DNA of 64,000 bases from a virus (IMGVR_UViG_3300027970_000019:1-64000), one strand, 5' to 3'; positions 8,769-18,896 are shown, numbered from the stretch's first letter. Program-made: numbers and translations. The notes: generated by a model not told the origin, from the sequence alone.

Positions 8769-9392
8769 CTATCCCTTGAATCGCCTCACCATTTTGGATA
8801 ATAGTTCTTTGAAGATAATGCCAGATAATGTTAATCCAGTGAATCCAATGATTCTGATAGCAAATTCTTTCAAATCAAGGCTAGTTACCAATCCATCTGT
8901 AACCATTTGATATATTAGGGGGATTAATGGTATGATGAAAGTATAACTCATCATATTTGTAATTTTATGAAAGGTCACACCCAGACCATCAACAAAATCA
9001 AGGAAAGTATTCCTTAATAAATCACTCTTTTTTAATATATTTTCAAATTGTTTGACAATTCCTTCATCTTTAATTTTGTTATAGATTTTTGTTAAGAATT
9101 TTTTATTCTCAACAAAATAGGTTGCAATAACACCAATCAAAATAAGGTTAAGTTGTAACTCAGAAAGACTTGGGTATTTTCCTCTAACAAAATCTTCAAT
9201 TGGACCCATAAAGCCACCAATACCAGCCCCCCAAGTTAACAAGAATTGAAGGTTAAGTCCTATTTGTGATTTGGCCTCCTCAATTATTTTTTTAACCCTT
9301 TCGGCATTTTGTTTAATGATACCACCTAGTTGTTCTCCAGTACTTTCTCTAAGTAGTATTCGTCTTTGACTTTCTGTTATTATAATTTTCAT
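8769..9392 (-). CDS. Membrane protein with capsid-targeting-like leader
   Basis: 207 aa from the ATG at 9392, chosen because a late-type motif (leftward TGTATTTATTAAAATATTTATC region) ends just upstream and because the start gives the shared leader MKIIITESQRRILLREST with LRE. At least three hydrophobic segments follow (about residues 48-62, 80-97, 145-165) and a basic tail MVRRFKG. Possibly an internal virion membrane-active protein; function unknown. Confidence 0.6.
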   Translation of the reverse strand: MKIIITESQRRILLRESTGEQLGGIIKQNAERVKKIIEEAKSQIGLNLQFLLTWGAGIGGFMGPIEDFVRGKYPSLSELQLNLILIGVIATYFVENKKFLTKIYNKIKDEGIVKQFENILKKSDLLRNTFLDFVDGLGVTFHKITNMMSYTFIIPLIPLIYQMVTDGLVTSLDLKEFAIRIIGFTGLTLSGIIFKELLSKMVRRFKG

Positions 9393-9440
9393 AATGATAA
9401 ATATTTTAATAAATACATTATATTTATGAATAAAAAGATT

Positions 9441-9998
9441 ATGAACGCATATTTTTTCAAAATGAATCAAGCAGAAAAGAATGATATTCTTGACCAACAT
9501 AGACAAGTGTATGATGGTTATGTAACAACATATGGTCAACAGATAAATCAACAACCATTATATGTACAAGATTTCGCTAATGACAAGGTTGGCTTGGTTG
9601 TTAATAATAAGGGTGTTGTTAAGCCATATTCTAATATGAGAATAAATGAAATGAGACATGATGGTATGGATATCGGATTGTTTTCTGACGAGGAAGACAT
9701 TTATATGACACCAACAGACGAAGATTTTGATGGATTGGATATGATTGGTGACGGTCCCAATGATTTGGAATATGGTACAATGGGTGATTCATCTGAAGAA
9801 GATGAGACATATTTAAAGGATATTGATGAAGAAGAATATTCTGAAGAAGATGAGACATATTTAAAGGATATTGATGATGAAGAATATTCTGAAGATTATG
9901 AGACATATTTAAATGATGTTGATGAAGATATGATTGAACCACTTCAAGAACAAGTAAATAAAACTTTGGATATGTTTAAACGATTTAAAAGATACTAA
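9441..9998 (+). CDS. Acidic repeat protein
   Basis: 185 aa from ATG 9441 (9426 alternative, but that codon lies inside the late-type motif TATATTTATG). The middle is very acidic and contains a 16-residue unit EEDETYLKDIDEEEYS repeated three times. The C-terminus EQVNKTLDMFKRFKRY resembles the EQI.RMKQIMKL-type tails of two other genes in the window. Probably a late virion or scaffold-associated protein (inference). Confidence 0.6.
   Translation: MNAYFFKMNQAEKNDILDQHRQVYDGYVTTYGQQINQQPLYVQDFANDKVGLVVNNKGVVKPYSNMRINEMRHDGMDIGLFSDEEDIYMTPTDEDFDGLDMIGDGPNDLEYGTMGDSSEEDETYLKDIDEEEYSEEDETYLKDIDDEEYSEDYETYLNDVDEDMIEPLQEQVNKTLDMFKRFKRY
9795..9935 (+). repeat. Three tandem 48-bp coding repeats
   Basis: Two near-identical 48-bp copies (9795-9842 and 9843-9890) and a diverged third (9891-9935) encode acidic 16-residue units. 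The near identity of the first two suggests recent duplication. Confidence 0.85.
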
Positions 9999-9999
9999 A

Positions 10000-10293
10000 A
10001 TGGAAATTATTGAGATTATTACATTTCATATTAACAAATTGGAGGAAGTTTTGGAGGTTTCGTTTAGAACAAACTCTGATAGTGACGAAGAATGTCGAGA
10101 AGGAAAAATACCGTTTATTGAAATTGACGATTTCGGATATACGTTTCACACAGAAATAGACGAATTTAGTTCTTCCGATGAATATGATGACATTGACGAT
10201 GACTTATTTGTTGATGAGAATGAAATTCAATCATTTTTGAATGAATACTATGTATTATTTATGGATAAATTACCAAAACCAGAATTATTCTAA
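10000..10293 (+). CDS. Hypothetical acidic protein
   Basis: 97 aa, strongly acidic with an SSSDEYDDIDDD stretch. It starts 2 nt after the previous stop and its TAA shares a base with the next ATG, so the three genes 9441-10553 are translationally coupled. No family recognised. Confidence 0.6.
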   Translation: MEIIEIITFHINKLEEVLEVSFRTNSDSDEECREGKIPFIEIDDFGYTFHTEIDEFSSSDEYDDIDDDLFVDENEIQSFLNEYYVLFMDKLPKPELF

Positions 10294-10553
10294 TGGGAGT
10301 ACACGAAATTGACAAAATTATTAATACGATGAGAAAATATACCACCAATGTCCATACCGATAGTAAAGAAACTGATGATGGTGAATTGGATGAACAGGAA
10401 GCTGCGGCTAGTGGTAGTGGAGATAAACCAGCTTATCCAACAGTGACAAAATGGGAGTCTGGTGCGACTAGAGGACCTGCAAATCAAATCGGATTAACAA
10501 AATGGAGAGATATTGTTAAAGTTACTAGAGGTAAAGCTAATACTTTATTGTAG
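10293..10553 (+). CDS. Hypothetical small protein
   Basis: 86 aa. A helical N-terminus (HEIDKIINTMRKYTT), a low-complexity acidic/Ala-Gly-Ser linker and a C-terminal PTVTKWESGATRGPANQIG region. Overlaps the previous stop by one base. Similar Trp-x-Ser/Gly-rich short phage proteins are often virion-associated, but I cannot name a family. Confidence 0.55.
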   Translation: MGVHEIDKIINTMRKYTTNVHTDSKETDDGELDEQEAAASGSGDKPAYPTVTKWESGATRGPANQIGLTKWRDIVKVTRGKANTLL

Positions 10554-10582
10554 TATGATATATTTATATTTAAATAAAAAAA

Positions 10583-12013
10583 ATGATAACTAAAGGTTTT
10601 GCAATTTCTGAAAATTTTAATTATATTTTTACACCTAAAGGAGTTGTTAAAGTTTCCAACGAAGAAAATAATCCTAGGTTCAAAAAAATAATACCATATA
10701 CTATGGATAACATAGATATAGCTTTTAATATTTTAAAAGAAAATTTATTATGCAAATATCAAAATAAAAAAATGGACTTGGTTGAGTATTCAAATTATCC
10801 TAGGAAAGTTTTATATAAAATGGTAGAAATATTCAAACCTAGTAATAATTTGAGTATAATAAGTGAGTGGGAAAAAAAATATGGTAACAAACTATTATTA
10901 ATTAATGAATCTACAGATAAATCAATTATCTTAGAAAGAGTAAATAATTCAATAAACCATATAAAAACAATTGTTGAACAATGGTATAATCCATTTTCAA
11001 AGGATTTTGTTGTAGCTCAAGCAGCAAGAAATGTTAAAGATGCTGCAGTAAGTGCTGGGAAATGGGTTGTAGACCAAGGTAAACAAATTGGTGAAAAAGG
11101 TTTATTAAATTATGTTGGAGAAAAGGCAAAATCGGCTTGGAATTATATTAGTAATGGCATAGCATCCGCTTGGAATTGTGTTACTTCAGGTGTTGAGTGC
11201 ATTATGGAAGGTATTCGTTCTATGCTATTTAGTGCAGTTGGAGTAGGAATTATGGCTGGGTTTTCTACTTTGATACCAGTTGTTGGTCAAATTGCAAATG
11301 CTGTTTTATATGGAGCTCTATTGATTTGGGATATATACAAAATGTTAAGTGGAAAATACGAAAGTGGAAAATACCAATGGAGTTATCTTGATATTTTTAT
11401 GGATATAATAGCAATGATTCCTAGTATGCAACTGATAGCAAAATCAGCTAGAACAGTTTTTGCTGGGGCACGGTCGTTTTTAGATATTGGTAAGATTGCT
11501 GCGAAACAAGGAGGCGTATTTGCTGGAATGGTAAACGCCATAAGAGGTGGTATTAATACAGTAATAGGTTTAATAGCTCAAGCTGCATCATTTTTTGGTA
11601 ATACATTAGGTATCAAATGGTTGGCTGATTGGGGAGGTAAAACTACCGCTAAGGTTAAACAATTCGTTGATGATTTAGCAGCTGGAGCTAAGGGAGGTAC
11701 TCAGACAACAACATCAATAGTTAAAAATTTAAAACAAAAATTAAAACAAATATGGGCTAAAGAATTAACACAAAAAGGAGGAACTTTAGGTCAAGCGGGA
11801 AAAACAACATTGTCAGCTGCAGTAAAACACGCTTTATTTTGTGCTGCTATGGGGGTTGATAATCCTATAACTTGTCGTGAAAAAGAACAAGCAAATGAAT
11901 TTACAGCCGAACAAAAAGCTAACGCTAAAGTTGAGGTTGATAAAGCGATGGCTGAAATGGCAAAAGAGATGGGGGGTAGCTTAGATAATGTTGAATTAAC
12001 TGGTGAATTATAA
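10583..12013 (+). CDS. Large probable virion protein with hydrophobic core
   Basis: 476 aa. An N-terminal globular part (1-130) is followed by an Ala-rich amphipathic region (145-205), a strong hydrophobic stretch GVGIMAGFSTLIPVVGQIAN and LYGALLIWDIYKML (about 218-255), and a Gly/Ala-rich C-terminal half. This resembles injected or membrane-active internal virion proteins more than an enzyme. A late-type motif ATATATTTATATTTAAAT lies at 10558-10575. It is followed by two more large genes in the same direction. No family recognised. Confidence 0.55.
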   Translation: MITKGFAISENFNYIFTPKGVVKVSNEENNPRFKKIIPYTMDNIDIAFNILKENLLCKYQNKKMDLVEYSNYPRKVLYKMVEIFKPSNNLSIISEWEKKYGNKLLLINESTDKSIILERVNNSINHIKTIVEQWYNPFSKDFVVAQAARNVKDAAVSAGKWVVDQGKQIGEKGLLNYVGEKAKSAWNYISNGIASAWNCVTSGVECIMEGIRSMLFSAVGVGIMAGFSTLIPVVGQIANAVLYGALLIWDIYKMLSGKYESGKYQWSYLDIFMDIIAMIPSMQLIAKSARTVFAGARSFLDIGKIAAKQGGVFAGMVNAIRGGINTVIGLIAQAASFFGNTLGIKWLADWGGKTTAKVKQFVDDLAAGAKGGTQTTTSIVKNLKQKLKQIWAKELTQKGGTLGQAGKTTLSAAVKHALFCAAMGVDNPITCREKEQANEFTAEQKANAKVEVDKAMAEMAKEMGGSLDNVELTGEL

Positions 12014-12028
12014 AATATAAAAAATATT

Positions 12029-13414
12029 ATGGAAAAAAAATTAATATCAGAAGAAATTGCGAGATTTAAACTTTTAAGTAATTACAATTCTAATTTAACT
12101 TTAACGGAAAATGAATCAAAGTTAGAGATAAATGAATTTGCTGAATTAGGGGAACAAACAAAAAAACAATTTTTGAAGATTTTCAACGTCGGTTTAAATA
12201 AAGCTGATGATGTCGCATTTTCAAATAGTGGAAAAAACTATGCAGATTTTATTAAAGGTGCAAGAAACGCTGAATATCAAGCTGCAAAAAATTTGTTAGA
12301 TAAAGTAACTAGTAAGGTAGGCGGAATCACACTCAAAGGTGGGGGTGTTGCGAGCTCAACTGATGAGATTTTAAACGCTCTTAAAGCTGGAACTATAACG
12401 GCAAATGGTTTGAGTAATTTAGCCAAAGGTTTACTAAAATCAGGTTCGTTTCCTTCCGGTAGTCCAATCAGAACCGCTCTAGTTGATAAAGCGGCTACTT
12501 TAAGTATAAAAACCGCACAATTTGCTGATGAGTTATCAGAAAAAGCTATTGCTAAGATATTAAAGGGTAAAGGTTACGCTGATGATGTAGCGGATGATAT
12601 TGCGGTTCGTATTAAGTCAAAACAAGGTGGAAGTCCTCGTCCTGGCCCTGGCCCTGTTCCAACACCTCCACCACCACCTCCACCACCAAAACCTTGGGTA
12701 CAGAGATTATGGGCCAACAAAACCTTTAGATATGCCTCAATTGCTGCAGCTGGTGCGGGAGGATTAGCACTATTACAATGGTGGTTTTCAGATGGACATA
12801 AAGATCCTGAAATTGAATGGGTTCCCGATTGTTTAAAGGTTATTTATGCTAAAGGTTCTAAAGGATTAACAGAAGACGATTTAAAAACTCTTTCAGAAAA
12901 AGGTAATCCTAATATGTTACCAATGGCAAATCCAAATACAGTTGATTCAAATGGAGAACATGTCCCATTTCCTGACTCAGTATTCAATAAAGATCGTAGT
13001 TTTGTTTCATCAAAAGGGAAAGGAAATTGGTTGGTACAAGGTGATAAAATAATAATAAACCAAGATGGTAATGTTTATTTTATTGATTGTAGTTTGACTA
13101 TTAATGTTACACCTAAACCAGTACCTCCAGTACCACCAGTTAGTGGATGTAAACCATGTAGTGGATTCCCTCAAGGATATTATTGTAGAAGTTCTGAAAT
13201 TGAAGAAATTCAAGGTTGTGTTGGTGCTTCAGTAGATGGTTGTTTAGGCCCTGAAACAGCTCGTAAGACTGGTGAGTTCTTAGGTACTAGTCCAGTTAAA
13301 ACAATAACTAAAGATATTTATGATCAGGTTAAGGCTAAATGTGGAAAATCAACAACAACAACAACAACTTCAATTACTTCTGGTGGTGATACATCAGTCA
13401 TTGATAATATGTAA
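12029..13414 (+). CDS. Proline-hinge virion protein with one TM and a PG-binding-like C-terminus
   Basis: 461 aa. The N-terminal MEKKLISEEIARFKLLSNYN resembles the EEI.RMK-type helix of other late genes here. A Pro-rich hinge (residues about 206-228) precedes a TM segment near 238-255. Near residue 390-430 GCVGASVDGCLGPETARKTG resembles a peptidoglycan-binding repeat (DG-x-x-GPxT). Thr/Ser-rich tail. It could span or locally engage the cell envelope during infection (inference). Confidence 0.55.
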   Translation: MEKKLISEEIARFKLLSNYNSNLTLTENESKLEINEFAELGEQTKKQFLKIFNVGLNKADDVAFSNSGKNYADFIKGARNAEYQAAKNLLDKVTSKVGGITLKGGGVASSTDEILNALKAGTITANGLSNLAKGLLKSGSFPSGSPIRTALVDKAATLSIKTAQFADELSEKAIAKILKGKGYADDVADDIAVRIKSKQGGSPRPGPGPVPTPPPPPPPPKPWVQRLWANKTFRYASIAAAGAGGLALLQWWFSDGHKDPEIEWVPDCLKVIYAKGSKGLTEDDLKTLSEKGNPNMLPMANPNTVDSNGEHVPFPDSVFNKDRSFVSSKGKGNWLVQGDKIIINQDGNVYFIDCSLTINVTPKPVPPVPPVSGCKPCSGFPQGYYCRSSEIEEIQGCVGASVDGCLGPETARKTGEFLGTSPVKTITKDIYDQVKAKCGKSTTTTTTSITSGGDTSVIDNM

Positions 13415-13441
13415 AATAAAAAAATAGATAAATAATTAATT

Positions 13442-15262
13442 ATGAAAATATTAAAAGAATCTAATGAGACTTTGGGGTTTGGGGATCCGTTATTGGCTGC
13501 GGCGTATGATAATAATTGTTTCCGTGATTTCCCAGCTAGTACCGTTGACTACGATGGAAAAAAAGCTTTAACTAGACCATCCAGAGATGGACTTTCAACC
13601 CTTTATCTTGTATCCGCAGGTTTTGGTGAACAAGTCGGTAACTCCGTTTATTATACATTATATGTTGTTAATAATGAAACAAAAAAGGTTACGTTAACAA
13701 AAAATAAATTAACTTGTCAAGGAACTGTTAATACTTTCTATGACCCTTTGAACTTATCCGGTACAAGGAAAACAGCGTACGAGACTTTAATTCATAACGA
13801 TAATAATTTTGTAACCTGGAAAGATATTAATGATAAGAAACTTAATTTGTCTAATTATACCTTAGTTGATATTGGTACAGACCCTGATGCCCAAAAACTC
13901 GTTCCTGCTACTACATATCCACAATTATTAACGGGGCAAAAACTTACATTATGGAAATTTAAGGGTTTGACGCAAGCGGCTAGAAATCTGTCTGAGGATC
14001 AAACCAATATTATAAATTACTTAAAAAAACCGCCGTTTAATTTTGTTGATTTTAGTGAAGGGGATGCAACTAAAATGAACGAATACGATAAATTTAATCT
14101 AAGAGATTTCAATAGCTACCCTAGAGAATTAAGTAACTATAATTATAGTTCTTATTTTAAGACTGACTATTTCATGCTTCGTCCTAAAAATACAACAATA
14201 GGTGGTTCTGACCCATCACTAAATCAAAAATTATTCAAAGAGAATAATACTATTCAATCTTGTGTGGATCAAATTGTAACTTACAGTGAGGCTTATACTG
14301 ACGCACTAACTAATAAAAGTAACGCAAGTCCAGATGCTGAAGATAAGGATAAGTCATTACAGTGTATTAAAAATTATGGCTTAGAGGGATTTAAAAAAGC
14401 AATGCAAAAAGGTATTATTAGTAAAAATCGTACTTATACTGAATTTGAAGCCAAAATAATAGACCCACTTTTTGCCGCATCACCAGTTCACTTAGCGGCT
14501 TGGAAACTTGGTAAGAACAAAGAACAGTATAGGCAAGCTAAAACATATATTGTTAATCCAAACCGAGTAAAGGAAGATGTTTTATTAAAAAATATAATAT
14601 CTGAAAATTTAAACAAATTAAAACGAAACAAACAAGAGTCGTTAAGTGAAGAAATGATAATCAAAAAACACCTACATATTTTAACTGAAGGTAGATACAT
14701 TAAAAAAAAAAGTGAATTAAATAATTTATTTGGTGATCTTCTGAATGAGGTTGTTTATCTTAATTCAAAAGGATATGATGAAAAAATTATTTCAGAAGAA
14801 GTGTTAAACAGCCTTGCAGGTCTATTCGGTGGGACTATTTTCGGCGGGGCTTATAGCTACTTCAAAGAGTATATTATGAAATGGGTTGTTGAGAAATTAG
14901 GGATAGATTCTAAAGGATGGTTAGGTAATATAATTATTGTCGGTTTAGGTAATTTAAAAATTGGTGATTTATTGACAATTTGGAAATGTGATAAATTTGT
15001 GTCATTTATGGGTGGAACAATAAGTGAGGCTATAATTAGAAAATACACATCAAGTAAAAATATGGAAGGACCACTTGAGGGTGTGTTAAGGAATTCAATC
15101 ACTAAAATGTTGGCTAGTACTCATTTTATTAAAGCAATTGAGGAGGGGTTAGAAAACGCCATATGTCCAATGTTGTCTGACTTGGGTTCTAAAATTGATG
15201 AGGTTTCAACCTCATTAGCTAATAAAGAACCAAGGGAAACTCCAAGTGAAACTAATACATAA
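13442..15262 (+). CDS. Large hypothetical virion protein
   Basis: 606 aa. It starts MKILKESNETLG, with LKE as a possible cleavage site. The first 350 residues look globular. A central lysine-rich stretch (about 375-440) contains the amphipathic SEEMIIKKHLHILTEG. The C-terminal third includes hydrophobic segments (LAGLFGGTIFGGAYSYF, WLGNIIIVGLGNL). Third in a row of large late genes; function unknown. Confidence 0.5.
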   Translation: MKILKESNETLGFGDPLLAAAYDNNCFRDFPASTVDYDGKKALTRPSRDGLSTLYLVSAGFGEQVGNSVYYTLYVVNNETKKVTLTKNKLTCQGTVNTFYDPLNLSGTRKTAYETLIHNDNNFVTWKDINDKKLNLSNYTLVDIGTDPDAQKLVPATTYPQLLTGQKLTLWKFKGLTQAARNLSEDQTNIINYLKKPPFNFVDFSEGDATKMNEYDKFNLRDFNSYPRELSNYNYSSYFKTDYFMLRPKNTTIGGSDPSLNQKLFKENNTIQSCVDQIVTYSEAYTDALTNKSNASPDAEDKDKSLQCIKNYGLEGFKKAMQKGIISKNRTYTEFEAKIIDPLFAASPVHLAAWKLGKNKEQYRQAKTYIVNPNRVKEDVLLKNIISENLNKLKRNKQESLSEEMIIKKHLHILTEGRYIKKKSELNNLFGDLLNEVVYLNSKGYDEKIISEEVLNSLAGLFGGTIFGGAYSYFKEYIMKWVVEKLGIDSKGWLGNIIIVGLGNLKIGDLLTIWKCDKFVSFMGGTISEAIIRKYTSSKNMEGPLEGVLRNSITKMLASTHFIKAIEEGLENAICPMLSDLGSKIDEVSTSLANKEPRETPSETNT

Positions 15263-15271
15263 TTCATTAAA

Positions 15272-15329
15272 GATACCTGTGAGGTAGGACTTACATGGGA
15301 TAAACTCAACTAAAAGAAAGGGAGGTATC
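15272..15329 (+). ncRNA. Possible small structured RNA before a terminator
   Basis: GATACCT at 15272-15278 pairs perfectly with AGGTATC at 15323-15329, with an inner GTGAG/CTTAC hairpin, followed closely by a terminator. It could be a 3'-UTR element or processed sRNA. A 7-bp stem alone can arise by chance in this AT-rich sequence. Confidence 0.3.
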
Positions 15330-15340
15330 CAACATCTACC

Positions 15341-15364
15341 AAAAGGACGTTTTTACGTCCTTTT
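15341..15364. terminator. Bidirectional terminator
   Basis: AAAAGGACGT - TTTT - ACGTCCTTTT between the convergent 606-aa gene and the HNH gene. Confidence 0.8.
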
Positions 15365-15368
15365 GTGT

Positions 15369-15860
15369 TTAATAGAATGTCGTTTTGAAATCTTCCCACA
15401 TATCACCAACAGAAGAATTAATTATCTCTGAGAATATATTTGGTTCATAGGGAAGAATATTCATTTTCATATTTGCTTGTTCTGGTGTTCTATCATCTTT
15501 TAATCTGTTACAAGGAGAACAACAAGTTATTAGATTCATCCAAGTATTCTGACCACCCTTTGATTTTGGGATGATGTGGTCAATTGTTAAATTCTTTTTA
15601 CTGCCACAATATGTACATTCGTGGCCATCTCTTCTGTATAATCTGTGTCTGTTAATCTTCAATTTATTAACTCTGAACTTAACAAAGTTGAATAAACGGA
15701 TGATTAAGGGACGAACAAATTCTTTGACTCCAGTACATAAGGGGGTTTTGCTTGCCTTCAAGATTTCAGCCTTTCCTTTGTTAACCAAGGTAAATCCTTT
15801 ATATACAGTGGTGACATTTATTGGGGTGAAATCAGCATTTAATACTAATACTTTTTCCAT
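15369..15860 (-). CDS. HNH endonuclease
   Basis: 163 aa from the ATG at 15860. The HNH/zinc layout is clear: CTYCGSKKNLTIDHIIPKSK, then NLITCCSPCNRLKDDRTPEQ. The N-terminus VLVLNADFTPINVTTVYKG is typical of a widespread bacterial and phage HNH family, distinct from the homing types below. Possible roles are DNA processing at packaging or mobility. A late-type motif (leftward ATATTTATATTGTATATAAA) precedes the start. Confidence 0.85.
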   Translation of the reverse strand: MEKVLVLNADFTPINVTTVYKGFTLVNKGKAEILKASKTPLCTGVKEFVRPLIIRLFNFVKFRVNKLKINRHRLYRRDGHECTYCGSKKNLTIDHIIPKSKGGQNTWMNLITCCSPCNRLKDDRTPEQANMKMNILPYEPNIFSEIINSSVGDMWEDFKTTFY

Positions 15861-15915
15861 ACTATTTATTTTATATACAATATAAATATTTAACAATCAC
15901 TATGTCAAATTTTTT

Positions 15916-16593
15916 ATGAAAATAAAAATAGTTTATTTTGCCTATCTTAAACCTGGTATTTGGGAACCAATTTTTTTAGAACAATTATCACAATTAAAAA
16001 ATTGTGGATTATATGATTTAGCAGATAATGTATACATTAGTTTAAGTTGTAATACTGATGACTTAAAACGAGCTAAACAATTAATTTGGGCAAAATTCAA
16101 AAAGGTTCAAATTATAAATTTATTTTCTGATAATTTATATGAATATCCGGGAATAAAAGCAGTGTACGATGTATCATTAGGGGAAGACTCAGTAATTCTA
16201 TATTTTCATACTAAAGGAATGACATCGGGTGAAAAAAATAATGGTAATCACACTCTTCGTAAAATATTATTCAAAAATGTTATTGAAAACTTTAATTTAT
16301 ATCTAGACGAATTCAAAAAAAACGACTCATTAGATGTTGGAACTATCTTGCCTAGTGAGTTTGGTTTTGCATGGTATAATTTTTTTTGGGTTAGGAGTGG
16401 ATATGTACAAAAATATTGTATACCTCCAGAATTTACCTCTCATAGGTATTATTGGGAAAGATGGTTGGGTAACGAACATTCAACAAAAAAAAATATTGTA
16501 ACTTATAGTCCTTTTCTTGGATACAATAAACTAAAAAATAGAGTGGATTTAAACAATAAAAGATCCATCATTTTTAAACAAACTAAATTATGA
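15916..16593 (+). CDS. Glycosyltransferase-like protein
   Basis: 225 aa. VILYFHTKGMTS and the later FFWVRSGYVQKYC and YYWERWLGNEH motifs resemble a group of bacterial cell-surface glycosyltransferase-like proteins with GT-A-type folds. It overlaps the next GT-like gene by 4 nt (ATGA). Together with 16590 and 17208 it forms a sugar-transfer cassette that could decorate the virion, phage DNA or host surface. Confidence 0.5.
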   Translation: MKIKIVYFAYLKPGIWEPIFLEQLSQLKNCGLYDLADNVYISLSCNTDDLKRAKQLIWAKFKKVQIINLFSDNLYEYPGIKAVYDVSLGEDSVILYFHTKGMTSGEKNNGNHTLRKILFKNVIENFNLYLDEFKKNDSLDVGTILPSEFGFAWYNFFWVRSGYVQKYCIPPEFTSHRYYWERWLGNEHSTKKNIVTYSPFLGYNKLKNRVDLNNKRSIIFKQTKL

Positions 16594-17201
16594 ACCATAT
16601 AATTGTAACTAGATGTTATTTTACTGATGAAGAAAAATTCAACTCATATTTTGAGGTGATGAAACAAACTTTTATTCCAGCAATAAATAATCAAACAAAT
16701 AAGAATTTTAAACTAGCCTTAATTTCCAAACCACATCATTTTTCATTAATTAAAGAAAAATTAAATACAAATATTGATGTTTTGAGATTTGAAAGCACAA
16801 AAGAAGATTACAAAAAATATGTTATTGATAATAACATAACTTTACAAACTAGGCACGATTGTGATGATATCATGGTAGAAAATTATATTGAGTATATCCA
16901 AAATTTATACCAAAGAAATAGTAACCTATATGATAATTTTATTATCACCTTTCAACCAACAAAATATGAATTAAACACAAAAAAGGAATATAAACATAGT
17001 AGAGATTACTCAAAAGTTTGTTCAATGTTTTCAACATTAATTCAAAAAAAAGTCAATTCAGGTATTTTTGATGTTGTTCACGATAGATTAAAAACTATAA
17101 GTAATAACATCATATATGTTAAAGAAACTTATGTTAAGTTGGTTATTCATGGAAATAACACACTATCCAAATTAAATCCAAATGACGTTTTAATTAAATA
17201 A
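16590..17201 (+). CDS. Putative rhamnosyltransferase-like glycosyltransferase
   Basis: 203 aa. IIVTRCYFTD at the start and LQTRHDCDDIMVENYIEY near residues 88-105 carry a DxD-type metal/nucleotide-sugar site in a context like the putative rhamnosyl transferase family. The protein is shorter than typical members. Middle gene of the three-gene GT cassette. Confidence 0.55.
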   Translation: MNHIIVTRCYFTDEEKFNSYFEVMKQTFIPAINNQTNKNFKLALISKPHHFSLIKEKLNTNIDVLRFESTKEDYKKYVIDNNITLQTRHDCDDIMVENYIEYIQNLYQRNSNLYDNFIITFQPTKYELNTKKEYKHSRDYSKVCSMFSTLIQKKVNSGIFDVVHDRLKTISNNIIYVKETYVKLVIHGNNTLSKLNPNDVLIK

Positions 17202-17207
17202 TTTATT

Positions 17208-18896
17208 ATGATTTCAATTATTGTTACCGCTTACAAAAATACATCATATATCAAAGAAACATTAGAATCAATCATAAATTCTTGTGGCGATTCGGAATAT
17301 GAAATACTGATTGGAATTGATAATTGTATTGAGACAATGAAATTCTTAATGTCAATTAAAAATCAATTATCTGATAAAGTAAAAATATTATTTTTCACTA
17401 AAAAAGTAGGCACATATATAATCAGAAATACTTTGGTTAAAAACTCTAGTTACGAAAAATTATTGTTTTTTGATTCCGATGATGTTATGACATCAACCTT
17501 AGTTTCTAATGTTGTAAACACATTAGATAATTATGAATATGTAAGGTATCGTTATATTACATTTAGAGATAACTATGTAAATTATATTAACAATACTCCG
17601 GTCAATCATTATCATGTTGGTACTTTTGGTATCAATAAAAAGGTATTTATGTCATTAAATGGTTTTGAGCCTTGGGATTGTGCTGCGGATGGTGAATTTT
17701 TTTGGAGAGTTACTGCGAACAAGATTAGAATTGAAACCTTGGATAGTGTTGGTTTATATTATAGGAAACATGGTGAAAGTTTAACATCAAACCCTAGTAC
17801 TGGTATGAACTCACCAATACGAAAATACTATCACGACAAAAAACATAAAAAACAAAGTAATAATAATTTTGGTCCTTTAGATAATTTAGTAATCTCTGAC
17901 TTTATTCTTTATGTGAATGATGACTCATTTTTGTTAGAGTATTTAGTTAGGCCAAAAATATCCATCCTCGTCCCCACATTCAAAAACCCAACAATGTTAT
18001 CTGAGTGTTTAAATAGTATTAGAGGGTACTCTGATTGTGAAATCTTGGTAGGAATTGATGGATGTGAGGAAACATTAGAATATGTTAAGAAAAACAAATA
18101 CAATGAAGACATAAGATTTTTTTATTTTGACAAAAACAACGGACCATATATTGTTAGAAACTCATTAGCCAAAATATCCAATTCAGATATATTACTTTTC
18201 TTTGATTCAGACGATATAATGAAAGAAAATATGATTTCAGATATATTAGGAAGAATGAGGACAAACGATTTTGTCAAACCAATGTATTCTGATTTTACAA
18301 ATACACCAAATTATAACATTACCAGATCAAACACATATGGTGAAGGTGTCTTTGCAATCAAAAAGGATTTATTTTTATCAATGAATGGATTTGAACCTTG
18401 GCCAGTCGCCGCAGATTCAGATTTTATGGGAAGACTTTATAAAAACAATAAGAAATTCAGTTATACAAATGATGTTGTATTTTATAGGAGAGTACATCCA
18501 AATAGTTTAACCCAAAGAAAAGAAACTGGATTATCATCACCATTAAGAGGTAAATATTACTCAATGAGTAAACGTAAAAGTAATTTTGGTCCATTACAAG
18601 AATTGGTGACTAGTACTTTTAATGAGGTTAATACAAATAAAATATACAATACTGACCCATACATTGAGATCACCCCCAAAAAAGATATTTCCGCAATATT
18701 AACTCATCCAAAAACAATTGATTATGATAGAATCAATGAAATATTAGGAAAGAAACCAGAACAAAAGGTATTGCCAAATCAAAAACCTGAAAAACCTCAA
18801 GTCCAACAAAATAAACCAATATCAAGGAATGTTGTTAATGACAATAAGAACTTACAACGACATAATTTGGCAAAATTGAGTATTAAGAAAAAATAA
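17208..18896 (+). CDS. Tandem two-domain GT2 glycosyltransferase
   Basis: 562 aa. Two homologous GT-A (family 2) domains in tandem: the first begins ISIIVTAYKN with LLFFDSDDVMTS and GFEPWDCAADGEFFWR; the second begins ISILVPTFKN (about residue 250) with ILLFFDSDDIM and GFEPWPVAADSDFMGR. Each has a DxDD metal/UDP-sugar site. Both end in similar NFGPL motifs, showing an internal duplication. The C-terminal 80 residues are Lys/Gln/Pro-rich and probably disordered. Donor and acceptor cannot be read. Confidence 0.85.
   Translation: MISIIVTAYKNTSYIKETLESIINSCGDSEYEILIGIDNCIETMKFLMSIKNQLSDKVKILFFTKKVGTYIIRNTLVKNSSYEKLLFFDSDDVMTSTLVSNVVNTLDNYEYVRYRYITFRDNYVNYINNTPVNHYHVGTFGINKKVFMSLNGFEPWDCAADGEFFWRVTANKIRIETLDSVGLYYRKHGESLTSNPSTGMNSPIRKYYHDKKHKKQSNNNFGPLDNLVISDFILYVNDDSFLLEYLVRPKISILVPTFKNPTMLSECLNSIRGYSDCEILVGIDGCEETLEYVKKNKYNEDIRFFYFDKNNGPYIVRNSLAKISNSDILLFFDSDDIMKENMISDILGRMRTNDFVKPMYSDFTNTPNYNITRSNTYGEGVFAIKKDLFLSMNGFEPWPVAADSDFMGRLYKNNKKFSYTNDVVFYRRVHPNSLTQRKETGLSSPLRGKYYSMSKRKSNFGPLQELVTSTFNEVNTNKIYNTDPYIEITPKKDISAILTHPKTIDYDRINEILGKKPEQKVLPNQKPEKPQVQQNKPISRNVVNDNKNLQRHNLAKLSIKKK

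Noticed and set aside
9795-9935. Tandem repeats resembling a CRISPR array
   Set aside because: Units are contiguous, in frame and lack spacers; they encode acidic peptide repeats.
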